Shown here in pieces: positions 31,875-41,746 of a DNA stretch of 64,000 bases. How positions within the stretch are numbered: the stretch's first letter is position 1; every line of letters starts with the position of its first letter. Source of the stretch: Oscillospiraceae bacterium (GTDB lineage: Bacteria > Bacillota > Clostridia > Oscillospirales > Ruminococcaceae); the NCBI GenBank assembly GCA_017473015.1, contig JAFUNP010000023.1:1-64000 (forward strand), in the 5' to 3' direction. The position numbers and the translations under genes were made by a program. The notes under the pieces were generated by a model, which was not told the DNA's origin, made no database searches, and saw nothing but the letters and a program-made list of their open reading frames with translations.

Positions 31875-31974
31875 TGTCAACCTCCTGTATATATTGACTT
31901 TTATCAGTATTTACAATGTTTTTGTATGTATTAAATGTGTATATCGAAACCGACACATTGTCGTCTATGATGAG

Positions 31975-32484
31975 TTATTTCTGCTTTTTCACCAGTTCTT
32001 CGCACTGCCGGACAAGGGATTTTTCATAAGGCAGCGGAGCTTCATCTGTGTCCACAACCTTCAGGGCGCGGAAGAAACAGGCCTGTACGCATGCAGGCTG
32101 CAGACCGGCTTTTATTCTGTCGTAGCAGCCGTCGCATTTTTTCATTTTGTCATCAGGGCCGAAGGTAGGCGCGCCGAAAGGACAGGCCATGGCGCAGCTG
32201 TGACAGCCGATACAGTACTGGGTGTTGTACAGTGTCAGGCCGGTTTCCCGGTCTTTGTACAGACAGCCGGATGGGCAGGCTGTAACGCAGGGCGCGTTGT
32301 CACAGTGCATACATGCGATGGAATAATAATCCACCTGGCGGCCGCGGTCGGTTTCCTGACGGAAAACAGTGCGGTATGGGCGCACGCCGGTTTTCAGGTC
32401 TATGTCATTCTGGTCCATGCAGGCTATTGAACAGGCGCCGCAGGCACAGCAACGGGAAATATCCAGTTCTATTTTAATTGCCAT
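31975..32484 (-). CDS. Four-cluster ferredoxin subunit of molybdoenzyme, copy A
   Basis: This 169-residue protein has the same length and the same four cysteine clusters as the copy at 27975 and is alike over most of its sequence, including MKKCDGC and PSGCLYKD. The differences concentrate in residues 30-55 and the last 25. Its start overlaps the stop of the upstream catalytic subunit by one base. A gap of about 100 bases separates it from the FAD gene. Confidence 0.93.
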   Translation of the reverse strand: MAIKIELDISRCCACGACSIACMDQNDIDLKTGVRPYRTVFRQETDRGRQVDYYSIACMHCDNAPCVTACPSGCLYKDRETGLTLYNTQYCIGCHSCAMACPFGAPTFGPDDKMKKCDGCYDRIKAGLQPACVQACFFRALKVVDTDEAPLPYEKSLVRQCEELVKKQK

Positions 32485-34610
32485 CAGTCGGCCCTCCTTA
32501 TTGTACAGTAAACGCTGCGGTACGCAGGATAGCCTGAGTATGGGTCGCAGATTTCCCTGTACGGAATAATGCTGTTAATATCTCTTTCAGGATAGCCGTG
32601 GTAAACAAACAACTGGCCTTCCTTTACGGTATGGGTTGGGTTTGCTTTGAATTTCAGACTGCCGATTGATGTGACAATCTCCACATCATCACCCAGCTCT
32701 ATACCCAGCTTTTCACAGTCAGCAGGGTTGATTTCCACCATAGGGTCAGGCAGCAGGCTGCGCTGCCAAGGAGAACCATGGAGACGAGAGTGCAGCACAT
32801 TTGGCAATCTTGCGCCGGAACACAGCATAAACGGATATTTTTCCGGGTCCGGGTTGATAGGCGGTGTATATGTCGGCAGAGGGTCCAGACCCCATTCAGG
32901 GTGAGCGCCGATAACCTCGCTGTACAGTTCAATTTTGCCGGTAGGTGTGCGCCAGCCGTTTTCCAGATACCAGCCCACAGGCTTCTGTTCTATACCCTCT
33001 ATCTTTATCACTTCGTCGCTGGCCATAACCATATCCAGGTCTACGGGAATATCGCGGAAGATGTATTTCACTGCGTTTTCATAGCCAGAGCAAAGTATAG
33101 GGTCGTCTATTTTCATAACATTTGCCAGGTCAGTGATGATATCCACATCGCGCCTGCTTTCACCCAGAGGCCGTACTACAGGCTTGGTATACATAATGTG
33201 GCAGCCCGGGTAGCCTTTGAACTCACTTCTTTCCAGAGATGTACAGCAAGGCAGAACAATATCTGCCCATTTGGCGCTGTCTGTCATAAACAGGTCCACA
33301 TCCACAAAGAAGTCCAGCTTTTTAAAGGCTTCCAGCACTTTGCCATCCTCTGCAAACATGCGGTAGTTCATACCGTGGGCGTACAGTGCCTTTATGGATT
33401 TTTCGTCCTGGTTGAGAATATTCTGCGCCAGGTCGTTGGCCTGCATATCTCTTCTCAGTTCATACCACAGCGGGTGAACATCAGCCCCAACAGCCTTGTC
33501 CACATTTTCCGGATAAGTTTCAAACATAAAGTCGCGTTCGTGGGTGTCATAACCGGTGGTTCTTTCGGAGAAAGAGGACTCACTTGGATTCTGGCCACCC
33601 TGTGTGCCAATGTTTCCGGTTATGGCCAGCAGTGACATGATACAGCGGTAGTTCTGCATGCCGTTATGGTGATGTGCCAGCGGTGCAGAGCTTTCAGATA
33701 TGGACATGGTCCGGGCGTCGCGTATCATTTCCACCGCTTTCATAATATCTGCGGCAGGCACTCCGGTCAGTTCTTCGCCTTTTTCCAGAGTGTACTGCTT
33801 TACGCTTTCGGCATACCGGTCAAAGCCGTGAACATGTTTGTCTATGTATTCTTTATCTATCCAGCCGTTCTGGATAAGCTGATTGGCCATTGTCAGGGCC
33901 AGAGCGCCGTCAGTGCCCAGTCGTGGGCGAAGATGCAGGTCGGCAAAGCGCCGTGAAGCCGGGGTGATGCGCGGGTCCACCACAATGTATTTCATGCCTG
34001 TCAGGGCTTTCAGCTTTTCAATACCCATAGGCAATTTATACATGGAATAATAACCGTTGGCAGCCCAGCCGATAAACAGCTTTGCCATAAGATTCATACC
34101 CATTTCCATGCCGGTAGCGCATTGCCAGGCCATAAGACCGGAGGCAAAGCAGGAGGAGTGTTCCGTGCCGTAGCTCTGGCTGCCAAAAGAATGAGCAAAG
34201 CGGGCCAGCATGCTTCGGTACCATTTATTGTAGCCGGAATAAAAGGCCACCTTGTCAGCACCGTAAGTTTCCTTTATGCCGTTCAGCTTCCGGGCGATTT
34301 CTGCATAAGCTTCTTCCCAGGTAATTCTTTCAAATTTACCTTCTCCTCTTTCACCGATGCGGCGCATAGGGTAAAGAATTCTGTCCTCGCGGTAGAGGAA
34401 TTCCTTGTTGGAAAGACCTTTGGTACACAGGGCACCGTTTGAGTCAGGATGTTCTTTCCAGCCCTCCACCTTGATAACCTTGCCGTCTTTCACCAGGCAG
34501 GTCAGGCCGCAGTGGGGTGCAGGTGAACATATGGCACAAATAGAGTGTTTTACCTCTATGCCTGTGTCCGGCCCGGGAATTTTAGCCTTAAGGGCATCGT
34601 AATCAGCCAT
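32484..34610 (-). CDS. Molybdopterin oxidoreductase catalytic subunit, copy A
   Basis: From ATG 34610 (GGAGGG upstream; an upstream in-frame ATG at 34664 lacks a site) the protein has 708 residues. It has the Cx2Cx5C motif CAICSPAPHC, the later Cys in NGALCTKG, the candidate metal-ligand Cys in EHSSCFASG and the block FVDVDLFMTDSAKWADIVLPCCTS. It is a paralogue of the 28487 protein with the same domain order and no export signal. Different residues around the ligand (EHSSC against ESSSC) and in the QNPSESSF loop suggest a different substrate or partner. Confidence 0.92.
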   Translation of the reverse strand: MADYDALKAKIPGPDTGIEVKHSICAICSPAPHCGLTCLVKDGKVIKVEGWKEHPDSNGALCTKGLSNKEFLYREDRILYPMRRIGERGEGKFERITWEEAYAEIARKLNGIKETYGADKVAFYSGYNKWYRSMLARFAHSFGSQSYGTEHSSCFASGLMAWQCATGMEMGMNLMAKLFIGWAANGYYSMYKLPMGIEKLKALTGMKYIVVDPRITPASRRFADLHLRPRLGTDGALALTMANQLIQNGWIDKEYIDKHVHGFDRYAESVKQYTLEKGEELTGVPAADIMKAVEMIRDARTMSISESSAPLAHHHNGMQNYRCIMSLLAITGNIGTQGGQNPSESSFSERTTGYDTHERDFMFETYPENVDKAVGADVHPLWYELRRDMQANDLAQNILNQDEKSIKALYAHGMNYRMFAEDGKVLEAFKKLDFFVDVDLFMTDSAKWADIVLPCCTSLERSEFKGYPGCHIMYTKPVVRPLGESRRDVDIITDLANVMKIDDPILCSGYENAVKYIFRDIPVDLDMVMASDEVIKIEGIEQKPVGWYLENGWRTPTGKIELYSEVIGAHPEWGLDPLPTYTPPINPDPEKYPFMLCSGARLPNVLHSRLHGSPWQRSLLPDPMVEINPADCEKLGIELGDDVEIVTSIGSLKFKANPTHTVKEGQLFVYHGYPERDINSIIPYREICDPYSGYPAYRSVYCTIRRAD

Positions 34611-34724
34611 TGTATTTCCCTCCGTTTTTATATTTTTGTTATTGATGTTTATTCCGGCAGGCAATTAAACGGCCGGCCAGACTTTCATTTATTAACAATA
34701 TTCGATATATTTTTATCTTATTTA

Positions 34725-34754
34725 ATTATAATATTTACTGTCTGCTTGTGTCAA
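34725..34754 (-). promoter_or_regulatory. Sigma-A promoter of the molybdoenzyme operon
   Basis: On the minus strand TTGACA (34749-34754) and TATAAT (34725-34730) are 18 bases apart, about 115 bases before the ATG at 34610. It would transcribe both modules and the FAD gene. Confidence 0.75.
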
Positions 34755-34818
34755 TGATTAAACCTGTTTTTATAACCCATCCTGCAGTTATAATCCTATA
34801 ATTATCGTATAGTTATGA

Positions 34819-34850
34819 AAAAAGCGGCGCGCTGACGCGTACCGCTTTTT
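34819..34850 (-). terminator. Terminator between divergent/tandem units
   Basis: AAAAAGCGG (34819-34827) pairs with CCGCTTTTT (34842-34850), with a GC-rich partly paired loop. It ends the 34866 gene on the minus strand. Confidence 0.65.
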
Positions 34851-34865
34851 AATCCGTTTATCTTT

Positions 34866-35732
34866 TTATTCCTGTACCACTGTGTCCTCTTTCAGCTGCG
34901 CCAGACCTTTCAGCATAATCCGGCCACCGCGGAGAAATGCGGGGCGGATAGTCTTTGTTTCTTCACCTGTCAGGAAATCAAAGTATTTTTCGTTACCCTT
35001 GGTGTAGTTCACCAAAATCACATCCTGTTTAGCCAGGTAGTGTTCCACTTCGTCCAGCTGTTCCAGGGCAAAGTCCCGCTGACCGGAGAGTTTGGCCTCC
35101 ATCAGATAGCCGAACAGCTGTGCCTCATCATCGTTGATGGCACTGGCCAGCAGTGCAGACTGCCGTTTCATGGCTTCTTTTTCAGCAGCCAGCATGATGT
35201 CAATCTGCTTTACCACCTCTTCCAGGCGTTTCACTATATCCTCCGCATCGGCGGAGATTTCCACCACTGTCTTTGTTTTTATTTTTCTGCGGAAAAACAG
35301 CATAAAGCCGGCAATAAGGATAACCAGACAACCGCCGCCCATAACCATCAGATGGGTCTGCATATCGGCAAAAGGAATGCTCTGTACAAACATATAGTAA
35401 CACAGTGGGGCCATTACCATGGCCACGCCAATCAGCAGCATAGCAAAGCCCGGCAGAGGGCTTTTCTTTTTAGGCTGCTTGTTTTCTTCGGCATTTTCCC
35501 ACATTTTGTACTTGTTCACACTTTCCAGCAGAGGGAAAGAGGCTTTTGTCAGTGTCATTATCCGTGCCAGTTTGTCCGTGAGGGCTTCGTTACCTGGCTG
35601 GCTGAGGTACTGGTACTGCATGGTTTCAAAGGCTTCGCTGATTACACTGCCGGTTTCATACAGACTTTTGGACTCTCTTATTCTCAGCAGCAGATTGTCC
35701 CTGCGTGAACGGTATATATCAAACATTGTCAT
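34866..35732 (-). CDS. Membrane protein of the 5-bromo-4-chloroindolyl phosphate hydrolysis-like group
   Basis: From ATG 35732 (GGGAGA upstream) the protein has 288 residues. It has a soluble N-terminal helical region, two hydrophobic segments at about residues 92-112 and 122-145, then a Lys/Arg-rich stretch and a helical C-terminal domain (residues 155-260). The pattern resembles the XpaC/BCIP-hydrolysis-type proteins of Firmicutes, often linked to tellurite or stress operons, but the match is loose. The function is unknown. Confidence 0.6.
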   Translation of the reverse strand: MTMFDIYRSRRDNLLLRIRESKSLYETGSVISEAFETMQYQYLSQPGNEALTDKLARIMTLTKASFPLLESVNKYKMWENAEENKQPKKKSPLPGFAMLLIGVAMVMAPLCYYMFVQSIPFADMQTHLMVMGGGCLVILIAGFMLFFRRKIKTKTVVEISADAEDIVKRLEEVVKQIDIMLAAEKEAMKRQSALLASAINDDEAQLFGYLMEAKLSGQRDFALEQLDEVEHYLAKQDVILVNYTKGNEKYFDFLTGEETKTIRPAFLRGGRIMLKGLAQLKEDTVVQE

Positions 35733-35846
35733 AATAAAAATCTCCCGTAAGGTTATAAAATAATACAAGGCAGATGGGATTTCCACCTGCCTTTATAATA
35801 TAACAAAATCACCGTCTATGCAAGAAAATACACCGGATTTTTACAA

Positions 35847-36995
35847 TTAAAGAGCCTGTTCCTCTCCGTCAGAAGCCGGTGGCCGTGCCAGCGCTTCCCT
35901 GCGGAGGACAAACTCCTTCACCAGTGTATACACCACGCTGACAGCCGGAATAAACACCAGCATGCCGGCCACGCCCATCAGACTGTTGCCCAGGATAACC
36001 GATACAAACACCAATATGGACGGCAGGCCCACGCTGTTGCCCACCACTTTGGGATAAATCAGATTGCCTTCAAGCTGCTGCAATACAATGAACAGCAGCA
36101 GAAACCACAGCGCCTGGACAGGATTTTCGATGGCGATAACCACCACACCTACACCGCCGCCGATAAAAGCGCCGAAAACCGGGATAAGCGCAGTAACGGC
36201 AATAACCACACCAACCAGAAAGGCGTAAGGCATGCGGAAAACAGTCATGGCAGCGATAAACATACAGCCCAGAATCACAGCCTCCAGACACTGACCGGAC
36301 AGAAAATTGGAGAATGAACGGTAGGCAATGCTGCACACATGAAAAATATGAGCGGATATTTTTTCACCGGCCACCGCTTTTGTCAGGCGGGTAAGACCGC
36401 AGGATACATTTTCTTTGCCAAAAAGCAGATATATAGAAAAAATAATGGACAGAACAGCTGTGGTAAAGCCGCTGACCACACCGCCCACCAGGCCGGAACC
36501 GGAGCCTACCAGCGCCAGAGCAAAGGCTTTGAGCCAGTCGATTAACTGCTGGCCTATATTCTGCCAGTTGATATTCAGCGAAGCAATATATTCTTCGATA
36601 AAGGTCAGGTTACTGCTGTGATTTTCCAGCAGGGCAGGTATTTTATCTGTCAGCTGCTGCAGATGGTCTGCCAGTGTGGACACAGCCTGTACCAGCTGTG
36701 GCACAACTATGGTAAGGAACAGCGCAACTGCTGCCAGCATAAGAGTGAGGGTAATGAAAAAGGCCAGAGCGCGTCTGCCCTTTTTCAGCCTTTTTTTCTC
36801 CAGATATTTTTCCACTTTTACCATAGGTACATTGATAATAAACGCCATGGCGCCGCCGATGATAAAAGGCTTCAGCAGGCCGCCCGCTGCCGCCAGAGTA
36901 CCTGTTACGCTGTCAATACGCAGCAATACAAAATAAAACAGTATTGCCAGCAGCAGTACTTTCAGCAGTTGTTTTTCTTTGTTTTCAAGTTTCAT
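35847..36995 (-). CDS. AI-2E family (UPF0118) permease
   Basis: From ATG 36995 (GAGGAG upstream) the protein has 382 residues. About eight membrane segments in the family pattern are visible, including LKPFIIGGAMAFIINVPM at the N-terminus and the signature PYAFLVGVVIAVTALIPVFGAFIGG and QQLEGNLIYPKVVG blocks. Family members have been linked to AI-2 export and Na+/Li+ antiport. The physiological substrate here is not deducible. It is transcribed downstream of a small RNA gene but after that RNA's terminator. Confidence 0.92.
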   Translation of the reverse strand: MKLENKEKQLLKVLLLAILFYFVLLRIDSVTGTLAAAGGLLKPFIIGGAMAFIINVPMVKVEKYLEKKRLKKGRRALAFFITLTLMLAAVALFLTIVVPQLVQAVSTLADHLQQLTDKIPALLENHSSNLTFIEEYIASLNINWQNIGQQLIDWLKAFALALVGSGSGLVGGVVSGFTTAVLSIIFSIYLLFGKENVSCGLTRLTKAVAGEKISAHIFHVCSIAYRSFSNFLSGQCLEAVILGCMFIAAMTVFRMPYAFLVGVVIAVTALIPVFGAFIGGGVGVVVIAIENPVQALWFLLLFIVLQQLEGNLIYPKVVGNSVGLPSILVFVSVILGNSLMGVAGMLVFIPAVSVVYTLVKEFVLRREALARPPASDGEEQAL

Positions 36996-37077
36996 TTGTA
37001 TACTCCTCATTTATTTGTAATGATTATAATACAGGTTTGTAAACAATATGTGAAAACCGGTAAATATATCCGGGCAT

Positions 37078-37244
37078 AAAAAAAGACGGAGAGGGGGCTC
37101 CGTCATTTTTTGAATGGGATTGCTGCAATGCATATGCCGCCATGGTGCCGACAACTTATGGAGTGCGTAAAGCCTTTGCCGCGCATGCTTTTGGGCATAC
37201 CGGTTCAACCCCATGAAAACAGACATACCAACTGTGTGCCTTTA
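37078..37244 (-). ncRNA. Small RNA of about 167 nt, resembling 6S RNA
   Basis: The region has its own promoter and a terminator and no credible reading frame. The transcript would fold as one long irregular hairpin: ATGGGGTTG near its 5' third pairs with CAATCCCAT near the 3' end, and TATGCC pairs with GGCATA inside. The unpaired bulges between these stems resemble the open-complex mimic of 6S RNA. The terminator stem GACGGAG/CTCCGTC (37085-37104) and T7 close it. SRP RNA and tmRNA hallmarks are absent. Identity as 6S RNA is an inference from length, shape and context. Confidence 0.5.
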
Positions 37245-37250
37245 TAACGG

Positions 37251-37280
37251 ATTATATACCAAAAATTTTTATTCCGTCAA
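37251..37280 (-). promoter_or_regulatory. Promoter of the small RNA
   Basis: On the minus strand TTGACG (37275-37280) and TATAAT (37251-37256) are 18 bases apart. Transcription should begin near 37244. Confidence 0.75.
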
Positions 37281-37431
37281 AGCCGGATTGACATATTTTT
37301 CAAAAATGTCTAATCTGTAATAATTACAGACCCTGCCCCAAATAAAAGCCGGTATTTGGACACAGAACAGCTCCGGTAAATACAGTAAATATATATTTCA
37401 TTATTAATAATGCCATTATTCACAATAAAAA

Positions 37432-37451
37432 ACAGCCGCAGGTGCGGCTGT
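37432..37451 (-). terminator. lepA terminator
   Basis: A 9-base-pair stem ACAGCCGCA/TGCGGCTGT with a 2-base nominal loop is followed on the minus strand by TTTTTATT. Confidence 0.85.
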
Positions 37452-37479
37452 CTGTGTATATTCTGTATATGTGAAGAAA

Positions 37480-39279
37480 TTAATCCAGTTTGAGAACAGC
37501 TGTGAATGCTTCGCTCGGTACTTCCACAGTGCCCAGCTGGCGCATTTTCTTTTTGCCCTCTTTCTGTTTTTCCAGCAGTTTCTTTTTACGGGTAATGTCA
37601 CCGCCGTAGCATTTGGCCAGAACATCTTTTCTCATGGCTTTTACTGTTTCACGGGCGATAACCTTGCCGCCGATGGCTGCCTGGATAGGGATTTCAAACA
37701 GCTGGCGCGGAATATTTTCCTTAAGTTTTTCTGCAATTTTTCTTCCTCTTTCATAGGCCTTGTCAGCGTGAACAATCAGTGACAGTGCGTCAACCACCTC
37801 GCCGTTGAGCATAATATCCAGTCTTACCAGCTTGCTTGGGGCAAATTCTTTGAATTCATATTCATAACTGGCGTAGCCTTTGGAACGGGACTTGATGGAG
37901 TCAAAGAAGTCATACACAATTTCGCCCAGCGGCAGTTCGTAGTGCAGGTCCACACGGTTTTCGTCCAGATATTTCATATCACGGAAGAAACCGCGGCGTT
38001 CCTGACACAGTTCCATCAGGCTGCCTACAAAGTCTTTTGGTGAGTAGATATGGGCATCCACCATAGGTTCTTCGCTGTTGATGATTTTTGCAGGGTCAGG
38101 GTAGTTTGTAGGGTTGTCAATCATCATTGTGCTGCCGTCAGCCAGTGTCAGTCTGTATTCTACAGACGGTGCTGTGGTAACAAGGTCAAGGTCAAATTCT
38201 CTTTCCAGTCTTTCGATGATGATTTCCAGATGCAGCAGGCCCAGGAAGCCACAGCGGAAACCGAAGCCCAGTGCCACAGAGGTTTCAGCCTCAAACACAA
38301 GGGAAGCATCGTTGAGCTGCAGTTTGTCCAGTGCATCGCGCAGGTCGCCGTAGCGTGCGCCGTCTGCAGGGTAGATACCGCAGTAAACCATCGGTGTTAC
38401 CTTTTTGTAGCCCGGCAGCGCTTCGGCTGTAGGGTTTTCCACCAGAGTAACTGTATCGCCCACGCGTGTGTCGCGAACAGATTTGATGCTGGCGGTAATG
38501 TAGCCAACCTCGCCGGCCTTCAGTTCTTTGCAAGGAACCAGTTCCTTTGCGCCCATGCGGCCCACTTCAACCACATCAAATTCAGCACCTGTCTGCATCA
38601 TTCTGATGCGCTGACCGGCTGACAGTGTACCTTCCATAACACGCACATAAACGATAACGCCTTTGTATGAATCATAAAAGCTGTCGAAAATCAGTGCAGA
38701 CAGCGGAGCGTCCACATCACCCACAGGGGCAGGAATATCGGTGGTGATTCTTTCCAGCACTTCTTCGATGTTCAGACCCATTTTTGCGCTTATCTGCGGT
38801 GCATCCAGACAAGGTATGCCGATGATGTCCTCTACTTCGTGGGCAACTCTTTCAGGTTCGGCACTTGGCAGGTCAATTTTGTTCAGCACAGGCAGGATTT
38901 CCAGGTCGTGCTCAATGGCCAGATAAGTGTTGGCCAGTGTCTGTGCCTCGATGCCCTGGGAAGCATCCACCACCAGCAGCGCACCCTCACAGGCGGCCAG
39001 GCTACGGCTTACTTCATAGGAAAAGTCAACATGGCCAGGGGTATCGATAAGGTTGAATTCATATTCTTCGCCGTTTCTGGCTTTGTAGTTCATTGTAACA
39101 GCGCGGGCCTTGATTGTAATGCCTCTTTCGCGCTCGATATCCATATTGTCCAGCAGCTGTTCTTCCATCAGACGCTGTTCCACACTGCCAGTTTTTTCCA
39201 GCAGGCGGTCAGCCAATGTGCTCTTGCCGTGGTCGATATGGGCTATAATTGAAAAATTGCGGATATTTTCCTGTTTCAA
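37480..39279 (-). CDS. lepA: Elongation factor 4 (LepA)
   Basis: The 599-residue protein is full length: P-loop [17 protein letters not shown] (about 11-27), [20 protein letters not shown], the EF-G-like domains and the LepA-specific C-terminal domain ([47 protein letters not shown]). It acts on stalled or mistranslocated ribosomes. The start codon is TTG at 39279, 7-8 bases after GGAGG; no ATG fits better. Confidence 0.97.
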   Translation of the reverse strand: MKQENIRNFSIIAHIDHGKSTLADRLLEKTGSVEQRLMEEQLLDNMDIERERGITIKARAVTMNYKARNGEEYEFNLIDTPGHVDFSYEVSRSLAACEGALLVVDASQGIEAQTLANTYLAIEHDLEILPVLNKIDLPSAEPERVAHEVEDIIGIPCLDAPQISAKMGLNIEEVLERITTDIPAPVGDVDAPLSALIFDSFYDSYKGVIVYVRVMEGTLSAGQRIRMMQTGAEFDVVEVGRMGAKELVPCKELKAGEVGYITASIKSVRDTRVGDTVTLVENPTAEALPGYKKVTPMVYCGIYPADGARYGDLRDALDKLQLNDASLVFEAETSVALGFGFRCGFLGLLHLEIIIERLEREFDLDLVTTAPSVEYRLTLADGSTMMIDNPTNYPDPAKIINSEEPMVDAHIYSPKDFVGSLMELCQERRGFFRDMKYLDENRVDLHYELPLGEIVYDFFDSIKSRSKGYASYEYEFKEFAPSKLVRLDIMLNGEVVDALSLIVHADKAYERGRKIAEKLKENIPRQLFEIPIQAAIGGKVIARETVKAMRKDVLAKCYGGDITRKKKLLEKQKEGKKKMRQLGTVEVPSEAFTAVLKLD

Positions 39280-39402
39280 TTAGGTTTCCTCCGTATTTTA
39301 GTTTGCATAGTTTTCTAACTTATTATTTTATCATATATCTTAAAAAAATAAAATAAAAAATTTATACTTTTCAAAATCGTCAAAATATGATATATTCTTA
39401 CA

Positions 39403-39431
39403 TTGATTTTGTTGTAAATTACTGTTACAAT
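39403..39431 (+). promoter_or_regulatory. Promoter of the branching enzyme gene
   Basis: TTGATT (39403-39408), a 17-base spacer and TACAAT (39426-39431), 54 bases before the ATG. Confidence 0.65.
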
Positions 39432-39485
39432 AAAAAATGAGGTATTGTGTGAAAATGCAATAGGAATAAAAAAGGAGGCACAATT

Positions 39486-41603
39486 ATGAATTACAAAATA
39501 TTAGAGTATGATGAGTATCTGAAACCATTTGCTTCTGATATTGAACTCAGAATGTCCAACTACGAAAGAAAGAAAAAGGAACTTCTGGGCGATGACCTTT
39601 CGTTGAGGGATTTTGCCAACGGTCACGAATATTATGGTTTCCATAGGACAAATGACGGCTGGTATTACCGTGAATGGGCACCTGCTGCAGACAGAGTATA
39701 TATTACAGGCGATTTCAACAACTGGCAGTGGCTCAGCCACCCTCTGACAAACATCGGCAACGGTGTGTGGGAAATTTTCCTGCCTGGCACAGAAGCACTG
39801 TGGCACGGCTGTAAAGTGAAAGCTATCGTTGAAAAAGATGGTCAGAAATTTGAAAGAATTCCTACATACGCACGCAGAGTGGTGCAGGACCCTGTGACAA
39901 GACTGTTTGTGTGTGAAGTATGGGACGAAGCACCATACAAATGGAAAAAGAAAAAATTCACACCTGCCAAAAACCTGTTCATCTACGAATGTCACATCGG
40001 TATGGCACAGGAAGAGGAAAAAGTGGGCTCTTACATAGAATTCCGCGACAACATCCTGCCAAGAATCAAAGAGCTGGGCTACAATACAATCCAGATTATG
40101 GCAATTATGGAGCACCCATACTACGGCTCTTTCGGTTATCAGGTATCCAACTTCTTTGCTGCATCAAGCCGCTTCGGTCTGCCAAATGACCTGAAGAGCC
40201 TGATTGACACAGCGCATGAAATGGGCATTGCTGTTCTGCTGGATGTGGTACACTCCCACGCTGTAAAAAACACAGCTGAAGGCATCAATGAATTTGATGG
40301 CACTACATACCAGTTCTTCCACGACGGCCCACGCGGCGACCATCCGGCATGGGGCACAAAGCTGTTCAATTACAACAAAAACGAAGTTATCCACTTCCTG
40401 CTGTCCAACCTGAAATTCTGGATGGACGAATACCACTTTGACGGTTTCCGTTTTGACGGTATCACATCCATGCTGTACCATGACCACGGTCTGGGCACAG
40501 CTTTTGACAGCTATAACAAATACTTCTCAATGAACACCGATACAGAGGCAGTGACATATCTGCAGCTGGCCACAGAGCTTATTAAGGAAATCAACCCTAA
40601 GGCCATCTGTATTGCAGAAGATATGTCTGCTATGCCTGGTATGTGTCTGCCTATTGAGGAAGGCGGCATAGGCTTTGACTACCGTCTGTCAATGGGTATG
40701 CCTGACCTGTGGATTAAACTGCTGAAAAACACACCGGACGAATTCTGGAACATCCACCACATCTGGTACGAACTGCAGCAGCGCAGACCAATGGAAAAGA
40801 ACATCGGTTATGCAGAAAGCCATGACCAGGCACTGGTAGGAGACAAAACAATTATGTTCCGTCTGTGCGACAGTGCTATGTACACAGACATGAACAAAGA
40901 TTCCGGCAGCATGATTGTGGACAGAGGCATGGCCCTGCACAAAATGATTCGTCTTATCTCCATGGCTGCAGGCGGCGAAGGCTACCTGAACTTTATGGGT
41001 AATGAATTCGGTCATCCTGAATGGATTGACTTCCCTCGCGAAGGCAACGGCTGGAGCCACTACTACTGCCGCAGACAGTGGAGTCTGGCAGACAACGACC
41101 TGCTGAGATACGGTCTGCTGAACGAATTTGACAAGGCTATGGTTCATCAGGCACAGGATGCAAAAATCCATGCCAAAGCACCGAACTATATGTTCGGCGA
41201 TGAAGGCAGACAGGTGCTGGTATTTGAACGCGCCGGCAAAGTATATGCTTTCAACTTCTCACCATTCAATGCATACGACGGTTATATCCGCGTGCCTGCA
41301 AGAGGCGATTACATTCCTGCACTGTCCACAGATGAAGGCCGTTTCGGCGGTTGGGACAGAATCGCTATGGACTACAAGTACAAAGCAGTAAAACAGGAAA
41401 ACGGCGACTATGGCTTCTCCATCTACCTGCCTGCAAGAACAGCGGTTGTGCTGGAAAAGGTAAAGGTTGAAAGAAAACCAAGAGCCGCAAAAGCTGAAGA
41501 AGTGAAAGAAACAAAAGCAGTAAAAACAAAGAAAACAGCAAAAGCTGAAAAAGAAACTGCTGAAAAGCCAAAAAGAACAAGAAAAACAAAAAAAGCTGAA
41601 TAA
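39486..41603 (+). CDS. glgB: 1,4-alpha-glucan branching enzyme, eukaryote-like, with Lys/Ala-rich tail
   Basis: The 705-residue protein has an N-terminal CBM48 (WYYREWAPAADRVYITGDFNNW) and a GH13 domain with the four conserved regions: DVVHSH, GFRFDGITSM (nucleophile Asp about 323), CIAEDMSAMPG (acid Glu about 378) and ESHDQALVGDK (Asp about 447). Phrases such as SFGYQVSNFFAASSRFG and HGLGTAF resemble eukaryotic branching enzymes (GH13_8 type) more than classical bacterial GlgB. The last 45 residues are a repetitive Lys/Ala/Glu/Thr tail (KAEE, KTKKTAKAEK, KRTRKTKKAE), unusual for the family. It makes alpha-1,6 branches in glycogen. No other glg gene is adjacent. Confidence 0.93.
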   Translation: MNYKILEYDEYLKPFASDIELRMSNYERKKKELLGDDLSLRDFANGHEYYGFHRTNDGWYYREWAPAADRVYITGDFNNWQWLSHPLTNIGNGVWEIFLPGTEALWHGCKVKAIVEKDGQKFERIPTYARRVVQDPVTRLFVCEVWDEAPYKWKKKKFTPAKNLFIYECHIGMAQEEEKVGSYIEFRDNILPRIKELGYNTIQIMAIMEHPYYGSFGYQVSNFFAASSRFGLPNDLKSLIDTAHEMGIAVLLDVVHSHAVKNTAEGINEFDGTTYQFFHDGPRGDHPAWGTKLFNYNKNEVIHFLLSNLKFWMDEYHFDGFRFDGITSMLYHDHGLGTAFDSYNKYFSMNTDTEAVTYLQLATELIKEINPKAICIAEDMSAMPGMCLPIEEGGIGFDYRLSMGMPDLWIKLLKNTPDEFWNIHHIWYELQQRRPMEKNIGYAESHDQALVGDKTIMFRLCDSAMYTDMNKDSGSMIVDRGMALHKMIRLISMAAGGEGYLNFMGNEFGHPEWIDFPREGNGWSHYYCRRQWSLADNDLLRYGLLNEFDKAMVHQAQDAKIHAKAPNYMFGDEGRQVLVFERAGKVYAFNFSPFNAYDGYIRVPARGDYIPALSTDEGRFGGWDRIAMDYKYKAVKQENGDYGFSIYLPARTAVVLEKVKVERKPRAAKAEEVKETKAVKTKKTAKAEKETAEKPKRTRKTKKAE

Positions 41604-41612
41604 AAACCGAAA

Positions 41613-41681
41613 GCCTCCGCATTGCGGAGGCCCATAAAACAGTCAACAGGCACAACAGTTTATCTGTTGTGCCTGTTTTTA
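41613..41681 (+). terminator. Tandem hairpins ending glgB
   Basis: GCCTCCGCA/TGCGGAGGC (41613-41631) has no T-run. It is followed by a 14-base-pair perfect stem (41645-41658 / 41664-41677) ending in a T-run, the functional terminator. Confidence 0.85.
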
Positions 41682-41746
41682 TCTATTGACCGTTACTGAT
41701 TCGGATGGATTTGCTATCAACCTGATAAAATTTAATGGTTTCAGTG

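Noticed and set aside
37011..37226. 71-codon open frame on the minus strand in the small RNA region
   Set aside because: It lies across the self-paired RNA and terminator, starts without a ribosome site and has no recognisable protein sequence.
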